Of a DNA stretch of 7,957 nt, positions 1 through 5,060 are shown piece by piece; the first letter of the stretch is position 1, and the number at the start of each line of letters is the position of its first letter. The DNA lies in contig JAFACO010000073.1 of assembly GCA_023425485.1 (NCBI GenBank), positions 1-7,957 of the forward strand. The letters run 5' to 3'. Below the pieces are notes generated by a model, which saw nothing but the letters and a program-made list of their open reading frames with translations, was not told the DNA's origin and did not search any database. The translations under genes and the position numbers were made by a program. This stretch comes from Bacillota bacterium. Lineage in GTDB: Bacteria; Bacillota; Clostridia; Lachnospirales; Lachnospiraceae.

Positions 1-18
1 AATTAGAAGCTTAACCAT
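1..18 (-). CDS. 5' end of a divergent gene, product unknown (partial)
   Basis: On the minus strand an ATG at 18-16 opens a frame reading MVKLLI before the window ends. It is preceded by a very strong Shine-Dalgarno, GGAGGTGG at 30-23, with about 7 nt between GGAGG and the ATG, so this is very likely a real gene start. Only six codons are visible, so the product cannot be identified. It is divergent from the PrpR-like regulator at 263-2059 and shares an operator-like sequence with it, which suggests it is that regulator's target. As inference only: genes beside PrpR_N regulators in Clostridia often belong to four-carbon acid-sugar catabolism, and DUF1537 kinases of that pathway often begin with a similar MxKLLxI string, as do some HAD hydrolases. 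Confidence 0.6.
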
Positions 19-34
19 ATATCCACCTCCTATC

Positions 35-49
35 GTTTCATATTTAAAC
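35..49. promoter_or_regulatory. Putative operator site 1 (GTTT-N7-AAAC dyad)
   Basis: GTTTCATATTTAAAC reads as GTTT, seven bases, AAAC, an inverted repeat. On the minus strand the surrounding 17 bases (50-34) are TGTTTAAATATGAAACG, matching 16 of 17 bases around site 3 in the opposite leader. It lies just upstream of the SD of the divergent gene, where a bound protein would block transcription or early elongation. The function is inferred from the repeat pattern and position. Confidence 0.5.
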
Positions 50-51
50 AC

Positions 52-80
52 TTTAGAAGGGCTAATTTTATTTTTGTGTA
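52..80 (-). promoter_or_regulatory. Possible weak promoter for the divergent minus-strand gene
   Basis: On the minus strand TACACA (80-75, 4 of 6 matches to TTGACA) is followed after 17 nt by TCTAAA (57-52, 4 of 6 to TATAAT). Each box is weak. The support is architectural: one base separates the -10 from TGTT of operator site 1, exactly as on the plus strand, where TATAAT 224-229 is one base before TGTT of site 3. A weak promoter would suit a positively controlled gene. No other SigA or Sig54 (-24/-12) promoter was seen here. Confidence 0.3.
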
Positions 81-171
81 TTATTTAAATTATTTGTCCC
101 TTTTTGTTTAAGTTTATATTCATATTATATAATTTTTTCAGCTTTCGTCAAGTTACAGCCACTTATAAAAC

Positions 172-186
172 GTTTATATTTGAAAC
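172..186. promoter_or_regulatory. Putative operator site 2 (GTTT-N7-AAAC dyad)
   Basis: GTTTATATTTGAAAC has the same GTTT-N7-AAAC arrangement as sites 1 and 3. It lies 14 bp upstream of the -35 box of the regulator promoter and 60 bp from site 3, a position suitable for activation or for looping between sites. It also forms the left arm of a 9-bp inverted repeat (ATATTTGAA 176-184, TTCAAATAT 233-241) that brackets the promoter. Inferred from repetition of the motif. Confidence 0.45.
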
Positions 187-200
187 ATGTGAAAAATCTG

Positions 201-229
201 TTGCATATTTTTTGTGCATTTGGTATAAT
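201..229 (+). promoter_or_regulatory. SigA promoter of the PrpR-like regulator, extended -10
   Basis: TTGCAT (201-206) and TATAAT (224-229) are separated by 17 nt, and the -10 is preceded by TG at 221-222, giving TGGTATAAT, a classic extended -10. Transcription should start near 236, inside operator site 3, leaving a leader of about 27 nt with GAGGTGA at 254-260. This also rules out the longer open frame from 104 as the coding start, because that ATG lies upstream of the promoter. Confidence 0.75.
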
Positions 230-231
230 AT

Positions 232-246
232 GTTCAAATATGAAAC
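232..246. promoter_or_regulatory. Putative operator site 3 overlapping the regulator's transcription start
   Basis: GTTCAAATATGAAAC is GTTT-N7-AAAC with one mismatch. With its flanks it reads TGTTCAAATATGAAACG (231-247), 16 of 17 bases identical to the minus strand of site 1. It begins three bases after the -10 box and covers the predicted +1, the usual place for an autorepressor site. The sequence match is direct; the autoregulation is inferred. Confidence 0.5.
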
Positions 247-262
247 GCATTTTGAGGTGATT

Positions 263-2059
263 ATGAAGAATTATATTCGTGTTTTAGGTATTGCGCCTTA
301 CGAGGGAATGAAAATCCAGATGATGAACTTAGCGAAAGAATTTCCCCAAATTGATTTGACTGTCTACATCGGTGATATGGAGCAGGGTCTTACCATCGCG
401 CAGAATAACTTTCATGGAGATTACGATGTGGTAATATCCCGTGGTGCAACAGCACAGATTTTACGGCAAAAGCTAACCATTCCAGTAATCGAGATTGAAA
501 TATCTATGTATGATATTCTCTGTGCTATCAAACTAGCCAATGGACTGAAAAATAAGATTACCATGATTTCTTTCGCCGATATCAGGAGTCATGTGTTACC
601 CCTGTGTGACCTGTTGGAGTGTGACATTGATATCCATACAGTGGATTCTATTGAATCAGTGGAACCGACCCTGCGTAGTCTTCAGGATAAACAATGTGAG
701 ACTATTCTCTGCGACGTGATTGTTAACACCACAGCCCAGCGGCTTGGTATCAACTCCTTCCTTATCACCTCAGGTATAGACAGTATTCGAAATGCCTTTA
801 ACCAGGCTTTACTGTTGTGTGACAGTCAACAATACCTGCGGGATGAAAACTTGTTTTTTCGAGAGCTAATAAGAGGGCAGATTGGACAGACGATTGTCTT
901 TGACAGTCAAGGAAATCTGTTCCTGTCCACGCTGGAAGAACTAAAGCCTGAATTATTGGAATTGTTACGTAACGAAATATCCCAAGCCGGACAGGAGGGG
1001 GATCAGCGAATCAGTCGTTCTCTTAGAGGCATGCGCTACTCTATTCGTGTTCGGCAAATTGCCAGTGGTGCCTTGCGATATACCGCATTTTTCTTTGACG
1101 AAAGAAAATTGCCAGTATCCTCAAATCAAATAGGCATCAGTTTCTCCGGTCGAGCCGAGGCAGAGGCAGCTTATTACAGCAGCATTTTCAGCTTTGTAGG
1201 AAATCTTCAAGGCTCACAGCAGGAAATTGACCAAATCAGTCAAAGCACTGCTCCTGTCATCTTCACAGGAGAGGATGGCACAGGTAAGGAATCTATCGTC
1301 AGCATGCTTTACATAAAGGGCCAATTACGGAACAACCCTTTAGTATCTATCAACTGCAGCCTGCTGAACGACCGTAGCTGGGCATTTCTTATGGAACATC
1401 ACAACTCCCCATTGGCAGATGAAGGAAGCACCCTGTACTTTGCAAATGTGGATGTATTATCACTGGAACGACAGTATCAGTTAATTGCTGTGCTGACAGA
1501 GATGGATGTATGCCAGCGAAACAGGGTAATGATTTCCTGTGTTTGCCAGAGTGGTGAATATATCTCTAAAGTTGGTGCCTTATTTCGAGAAAAACTTTCC
1601 TGTCTTTCCTTATATCTTCCACCGCTTAGACAGGTATCTCATCAGATTCCCACTCTGATGAATCTATGCTTAAGCCACATGAACATCAACATGCCCAAAC
1701 AGATATTGGGTGCTGATCCGGAAGCACTGTCCCTGCTGCAACGTTACAACTGGCCTCACAATTATACTCAATTCCGTCGAGTAATTGAGGAGCTTGCGGT
1801 AACGGGTACCAGCCATATCATCACCGCTGAAAATGTCCGTCAGGTACTCCTTAAGGAGCGTCACGTTGGAGCTTTCTCTTCCCAGAAAGAAAACGCTGCC
1901 ACTCCGCTGGACCTTAACCGTACGCTGTCAGAGATCAGCAAAGACATCGCGATTCGGGTGGTTGACGAAACCGAGGGCAACCACACAGCTGCGGCTAAGC
2001 GCTTAGGTATTAGTCGTACAACCCTGTGGCGACTGCTGCAGGATAATACTCAAAACTAG
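263..2059 (+). CDS. PrpR_N-domain transcriptional regulator with degenerate AAA+ domain and Fis-type HTH
   Basis: A 598-residue bacterial enhancer-binding-type regulator. Residues about 5-190 match the PrpR N-terminal sensor domain (SRGATAQIL, PVIEIEIS-YDIL, later a LITSGIDSIRNA segment), a fold thought to bind a small metabolite. A linker follows, then an AAA+ region from about 310 with an intact Walker A, GEDGTGK (336-342). The Walker B position reads LYFANVD (391-397) instead of LFLDEI, so both acidic residues are lost, and the GAFTGA loop that contacts Sig54 is absent. The usual NWPGNVREL segment is altered to NWPHNYTQF. The C-terminus (about 551-598) is a Fis-type HTH with NHTAAAKRLGISRTTLWRLL. 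It therefore probably does not activate Sig54 and instead acts at SigA promoters, as TyrR does (inference). Start chosen at 263: GAGGTGA at 254-260 lies between a consensus promoter and this ATG, and homologues begin near here. The in-frame ATG at 104 lies upstream of the promoter. The ligand is unknown. Base composition is visibly richer in GC than the cyclase gene. Confidence 0.88.
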   Translation: MKNYIRVLGIAPYEGMKIQMMNLAKEFPQIDLTVYIGDMEQGLTIAQNNFHGDYDVVISRGATAQILRQKLTIPVIEIEISMYDILCAIKLANGLKNKITMISFADIRSHVLPLCDLLECDIDIHTVDSIESVEPTLRSLQDKQCETILCDVIVNTTAQRLGINSFLITSGIDSIRNAFNQALLLCDSQQYLRDENLFFRELIRGQIGQTIVFDSQGNLFLSTLEELKPELLELLRNEISQAGQEGDQRISRSLRGMRYSIRVRQIASGALRYTAFFFDERKLPVSSNQIGISFSGRAEAEAAYYSSIFSFVGNLQGSQQEIDQISQSTAPVIFTGEDGTGKESIVSMLYIKGQLRNNPLVSINCSLLNDRSWAFLMEHHNSPLADEGSTLYFANVDVLSLERQYQLIAVLTEMDVCQRNRVMISCVCQSGEYISKVGALFREKLSCLSLYLPPLRQVSHQIPTLMNLCLSHMNINMPKQILGADPEALSLLQRYNWPHNYTQFRRVIEELAVTGTSHIITAENVRQVLLKERHVGAFSSQKENAATPLDLNRTLSEISKDIAIRVVDETEGNHTAAAKRLGISRTTLWRLLQDNTQN

Positions 2060-2148
2060 GATACACAATATATGTGCAATTATTTCTGTCACTTTTCTTT
2101 AAGCAAACAAGATGAAACGACAAGCCGTTTCCTTGTCATGAATAGTAA

Positions 2149-2205
2149 GAGACCGTTCCTTCGCAGATTAGAAAGTTTCTAAAGAAACTCTGGAAGAACG
2201 GTCTC
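2149..2205. terminator. Long two-tier hairpin between convergent genes, possible bidirectional terminator
   Basis: GAGACCGTTC (2149-2158) pairs with GAACGGTCTC (2196-2205). The stem continues past a single bulged C with TTC/GAA, and the apex holds a second perfect hairpin, AGTTTCT-AA-AGAAACT. It lies 90 nt after the regulator stop and 33 nt after the dehydrogenase stop, the right place to end both converging transcripts. Neither flank has a proper U-tract (ATAATATG on plus, TTACTATTC on minus), so it may be a weak terminator or a transcript-end stabiliser. Confidence 0.5.
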
Positions 2206-2237
2206 ATAATATGCAGTTCACTTATCTTTACTAATAA

Positions 2238-3107
2238 CTATCCATTAACTATTTCACCACCATTAATATGGATGGTCTGTCCCGTGATATAAGTAGATGC
2301 ATCCGATGCCAAAAATACATAGGCTTCTGCCACCTCAACTGGCTGACCAGGTCGCTTCATAGGTGTGTTTTTCCCAAATGTCCCCACTGTATTCTTATCC
2401 AGAGTAGATACAATTAATGGAGTCCAGATGGGGCCGGGAGCTACTTGGTTTACTCTTATCTTTCGTTCCGCCAAATTTGCGGACAGGGATCTAGTAAAGG
2501 CTGTGATTGCACCTTTTGTTGATGAATAATCCAATAAATCAGGATTTCCTTTAAAAGCTGTAACAGAACTTGTATTAATTATAACACTATTTTCCTTAAG
2601 ATGTGGCAGTGCTGCTCGTGTTAAATAAAATATTCCAAAGATATTCGTTTGAAATGTCCTTTGCAGCTGCTCATCCGTGATATCTTCCAGTCTTTTTTGG
2701 AGATGCTGTTCTGCTGCATTATTAACGATAATATCTAAGGTGCCAAAAGCTTGAACGGTTTTCTCTATAATTTGATTACAGAAACTGCTATCACCAATAT
2801 CACCTTTTATTAATATTGCTTTTGCTTGATACCCTTCTACAACTTTCTTCGTGAATTCTGCATCATCATCCGCTACATTATAAACGATGACAACATTACA
2901 GCCTTCCTTCCCATAAGCTACTGCAATCGCTCTTCCAATCCCACTGTCTCCTCCTGTGATTATGGCGGTCTTTCCCTTTAGCCTAATGGCTCCTTTATAA
3001 TCCGGATTATCATAAATTGGTTCCGGATCCATACGGCTTTCTTTTCCCGGAATTGGCTGTGTTTGAGCTTGAATCTCCTGTGTGGTATACATTTCATTAT
3101 CTTTCAT
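2238..3107 (-). CDS. SDR family oxidoreductase (general stress protein 39 / YghA type)
   Basis: A 289-residue classical short-chain dehydrogenase/reductase of the GSP39 (Bacillus YdaD) and E. coli YghA type, which reduce aldehydes or ketones with NAD(P)H in the cytoplasm. Visible motifs: cofactor-binding TGGDSGIG at 51-58, NNAA at 129-132, catalytic Asn155, Ser180/181, Tyr194 and Lys198 in YSSTK, and APGPIWTP near 223-230, typical of this subgroup. The charged, proline-rich extension of about 45 residues before the Rossmann fold (PIPGKESRMDPEP) is also characteristic, and the length is normal. The ATG at 3107 is preceded by AGGAGA at 3122-3117. It stands alone: the cyclase terminator at 3191-3227 lies upstream. 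Bacillus relatives are stress-induced; nothing here proves that for this gene, though a 12-bp palindrome lies upstream. The natural substrate is not predictable. Confidence 0.93.
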   Translation of the reverse strand: MKDNEMYTTQEIQAQTQPIPGKESRMDPEPIYDNPDYKGAIRLKGKTAIITGGDSGIGRAIAVAYGKEGCNVVIVYNVADDDAEFTKKVVEGYQAKAILIKGDIGDSSFCNQIIEKTVQAFGTLDIIVNNAAEQHLQKRLEDITDEQLQRTFQTNIFGIFYLTRAALPHLKENSVIINTSSVTAFKGNPDLLDYSSTKGAITAFTRSLSANLAERKIRVNQVAPGPIWTPLIVSTLDKNTVGTFGKNTPMKRPGQPVEVAEAYVFLASDASTYITGQTIHINGGEIVNG

Positions 3108-3144
3108 TCTGCATTGTCTCCTAATAGTTTTATAAGTATATTGT

Positions 3145-3156
3145 GCTTATATAAGC
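3145..3156. repeat. 12-bp perfect palindrome upstream of the SDR gene
   Basis: GCTTATATAAGC is a perfect palindrome 38 bp upstream of the dehydrogenase start. It lies just upstream of TATACT (3140-3135, minus strand), a possible -10 box for which no convincing -35 was found. It overlaps the 11-mer TATAAGCTAAT (3150-3160), which recurs at 4894-4904 in the cyclase promoter palindrome. It could be a repressor site, but short AT-rich palindromes also arise by chance. Confidence 0.3.
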
Positions 3157-3190
3157 TAATGTTTATTTAAAGTAATTTATTTTTTTGCAG

Positions 3191-3227
3191 AAAAAAAGCG
3201 CACTCATCAACAATGTTAATGAATGCG
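3191..3227 (-). terminator. Rho-independent terminator downstream of the diguanylate cyclase gene
   Basis: In the minus-strand transcript, bases 3227-3215 pair with 3211-3199 as a 13-bp stem, continuous when two G-U pairs are counted, closed by a 3-nt loop. Seven uridines (3197-3191) follow. It lies 97 nt after the cyclase stop and upstream of the dehydrogenase, so it separates the two genes into different transcripts. Confidence 0.85.
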
Positions 3228-3323
3228 GCATAGTCTGGGTTATATAATGCTTACATACAAAGTAATAGGGTAATCGTTTTGCAACAACACCTTTTGTTAT
3301 CATTCCGTTTTACTTATAAAAAC

Positions 3324-4847
3324 TTATAATATTATTTTTACCTGATTACGACCATTGGTTTTGGATTCATATAGCGCCTGATCCACACGTTTTAATGCAT
3401 CCGAGAAATTAGAATCTGTTTCTTTAAAATAAGAGAAGCCGATGGACAAGGTAGGACTTATTTTTTCGCTTTCTGAAGGTAAATTTAATGAAGATACTAC
3501 TGATAATATTGTCTCGCCATAAGCTAGGGCATTTTCCACTTGCAAGCCATAAAAAATCACTATAAACTCATCCCCACCCCACCGTATCAGCTTATCAGAG
3601 CTTCTAATAATACGATAAATTGATTTTACAACTTCCACCAAAACCGAATCACCGACAGCATGTCCATAAGTATCATTTATGCTCTTAAAATAATCAATGT
3701 CAAACATCATAATTCCTGCATTAGTACCGTTCTTCCTGAATTCCTTAAATGCGTTGCTAAGCTCCTTTGTACCGCTTCTACGACTATCGGCTTTCGTAAG
3801 GGCGTCTTGATTGACCTCGGATTCCAGCATTTTTTTTGAATGCCTGAAATATAATTTTTCAATCAGAATAACAATGGTATAACCAATACTCATTATAATA
3901 ACGAATAGAAAACCCAGTACAAATATAAGTCTGGATGCAAGCGCTTTACTCTCTTTATTTGTTTGATCTATATACGATTGGATATCCTTCTGATAAGTAC
4001 CCATTGCAATAATCCAGTCAAAGTCTTTATATAATTTAGCATAAGTTAACTTCTCTGACACCGTATCACTGTGTAATTCCTTGAAATAATAGTAAAAAAA
4101 CACTTCACCATATTTATTGATTCCGTCAAGTTCTGTTTCATAATAGTGATTCCCTTTCATATCGGTCGTATCCGTAGAAAGATAAGCCCCTTCCTCTTCT
4201 GGAAGGTTCGGATGAATCCTTCTAATTGCAAAATTCTTACCACCCTGATAATTCAGAATTTCATTCACCCATATATAAGTATCACCTTCAAATTGCATTT
4301 TTTTTATTTTGTAAGCTATATTAGTTTTAACAATATTATCAACATAATTTTTACTAATTCCAAAAACAGCTATCTCATCCCCATGATTAACTATACGGTA
4401 AGCGGATAAATTGGCTACAACGGCATTTAAGGTGTTTTCCCAGGTATCACCTGCTAAGTTATGCGAATCATAAATTAATTTATTTTCATTGTTATTCCAA
4501 ATAACTATCGTCCATAAATCATTAGGTGAGTCATTTTGAAAGAAATCAACAAAGTAATTATTAAATTCTTTGTCTTTTTCCGGCATAGTTGAATTCAAAA
4601 CAGAAAATGTATCACTTACTAAACTCCCAATATTCTCTGTCTGTGTTACTCTTTCAAGCTCTATATCAGAAATCAGATTATTAACAGTATCTTTCATAAA
4701 ATCCTTATTCATATCAACAACGGTTTCCTGTGTCTTACTTCTATAAACACCACTAACTTTATTGATAGAAAATAAAAAAAAGTAAATCATTACAAAGAAA
4801 AGTATACTGGAAATTATAGATAATACTAAAAAGTATTTATGCTTTAT
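3324..4847 (-). CDS. Membrane diguanylate cyclase, Cache sensor plus GGDEF domain; non-AUG start
   Basis: Makes cyclic di-GMP from two GTP. From the proposed start it has 507 residues: membrane anchor about 5-28, an extracytoplasmic sensor about 30-300 resembling dCache_2/sCache_2 (RRIHPNLPEEEG, later a K-L-T-YAKLYKDFDWIIAMGTY segment), a second membrane helix about 307-329, then GGDEF with FDIDYFKSINDTYGH, active-site GGDEF at 424-428 and RSSD at 415-418. RSSD lies exactly five residues before GGDEF, the canonical product-inhibition I-site, so an active, feedback-inhibited enzyme is expected. Start choice: the first ATG (4790-4788) has no SD and would cut the membrane anchor in half. The frame continues upstream with no ATG, GTG or TTG to ATA at 4847-4845, which has AGGAGG seven bases ahead; ATT at 4850-4848 is the alternative, and an in-frame TAA closes the frame at 4862-4860. 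It has its own promoter and terminator. The ligand is unknown. The GGDEF call is firm; the exact start is inferred. Confidence 0.9.
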   Translation of the reverse strand: MKHKYFLVLSIISSILFFVMIYFFLFSINKVSGVYRSKTQETVVDMNKDFMKDTVNNLISDIELERVTQTENIGSLVSDTFSVLNSTMPEKDKEFNNYFVDFFQNDSPNDLWTIVIWNNNENKLIYDSHNLAGDTWENTLNAVVANLSAYRIVNHGDEIAVFGISKNYVDNIVKTNIAYKIKKMQFEGDTYIWVNEILNYQGGKNFAIRRIHPNLPEEEGAYLSTDTTDMKGNHYYETELDGINKYGEVFFYYYFKELHSDTVSEKLTYAKLYKDFDWIIAMGTYQKDIQSYIDQTNKESKALASRLIFVLGFLFVIIMSIGYTIVILIEKLYFRHSKKMLESEVNQDALTKADSRRSGTKELSNAFKEFRKNGTNAGIMMFDIDYFKSINDTYGHAVGDSVLVEVVKSIYRIIRSSDKLIRWGGDEFIVIFYGLQVENALAYGETILSVVSSLNLPSESEKISPTLSIGFSYFKETDSNFSDALKRVDQALYESKTNGRNQVKIIL

Positions 4848-4854
4848 AATTCCC

Positions 4855-4860
4855 CCTCCT
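4855..4860 (-). promoter_or_regulatory. Shine-Dalgarno that sets the non-AUG start of the cyclase
   Basis: AGGAGG (4860-4855), within AAGGAGGGGG, is the only strong ribosome-binding sequence before the cyclase. It is seven bases from ATA (4847-4845) and four from ATT (4850-4848), but 64 bases from the first in-frame ATG, so initiation should be at ATA or ATT. Confidence 0.65.
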
Positions 4861-4890
4861 TAATCATTTATTCCCCAAAGGTTAAAGGGT

Positions 4891-4923
4891 GGGTATAAGC
4901 TAATCGTTCGTTAGCTTATACCC
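4891..4923. repeat. Perfect 13-bp inverted repeat at the cyclase transcription start
   Basis: GGGTATAAGCTAA (4891-4903) and TTAGCTTATACCC (4911-4923) are perfect inverted repeats around a 7-nt centre. The element begins three bases after the minus-strand -10 box and covers the predicted start near 4919, the position of a repressor operator. Transcribed, only part of the stem would form a 5' hairpin. It is not a credible terminator because neither side has a T-run. Confidence 0.6.
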
Positions 4924-4925
4924 CA

Positions 4926-4954
4926 ATTATATCAAGGCTTATACATTAATACAA
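4926..4954 (-). promoter_or_regulatory. SigA promoter of the diguanylate cyclase gene, extended -10
   Basis: On the minus strand TTGTAT (4954-4949) is followed after 17 nt by TATAAT (4931-4926), preceded by TGA to give TGATATAAT, an extended -10. The predicted start is near 4919, giving a leader of about 70 nt before the proposed ATA codon. The cyclase can thus be transcribed independently of the serpin. No c-di-GMP riboswitch was recognised in the leader. Confidence 0.72.
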
Positions 4955-5060
4955 TGGAAATGAGAATACAATACTTTTTATATTATTCATTACTTAAGAC
5001 GTTCATACGCTAATATAATTAAGTCTGATTTGTTTCTATTATCCGCTTATTGGTAAGGTT

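Noticed and set aside
176..247. Catabolite-responsive (cre) element near TGAAACG repeats
   Set aside because: The spacing does not fit the cre consensus TGNAANCGNWNNCA at any of the TGAAACG copies.
104..262. N-terminal extension of the PrpR-like regulator from an in-frame ATG at 104
   Set aside because: The extension crosses the consensus promoter (201-229) and operator sites, has no SD, encodes low-complexity sequence unlike the family, and a good SD precedes the ATG at 263.
1670..1864. Minus-strand open frame within the regulator gene
   Set aside because: It is antisense to the end of the AAA+ domain, with no SD and no family resemblance.
2108..2135. Small hairpin CAAG-GAAACG/CGTTTC-CTTG after the regulator gene as its terminator
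   Set aside because: It has a two-base bulge and no T-run follows on the plus strand; the larger hairpin at 2149-2205 is the better candidate.
4146..4409. Plus-strand open frame opposite the cyclase sensor domain
   Set aside because: It lies antisense inside a firmly identified gene, has no SD or recognisable domain, and is explained by AT-rich codon use on the other strand.
4848..4925. c-di-GMP riboswitch in the cyclase leader
   Set aside because: The leader lacks the conserved GEMM core elements and is about 70 nt of mostly palindrome plus SD.
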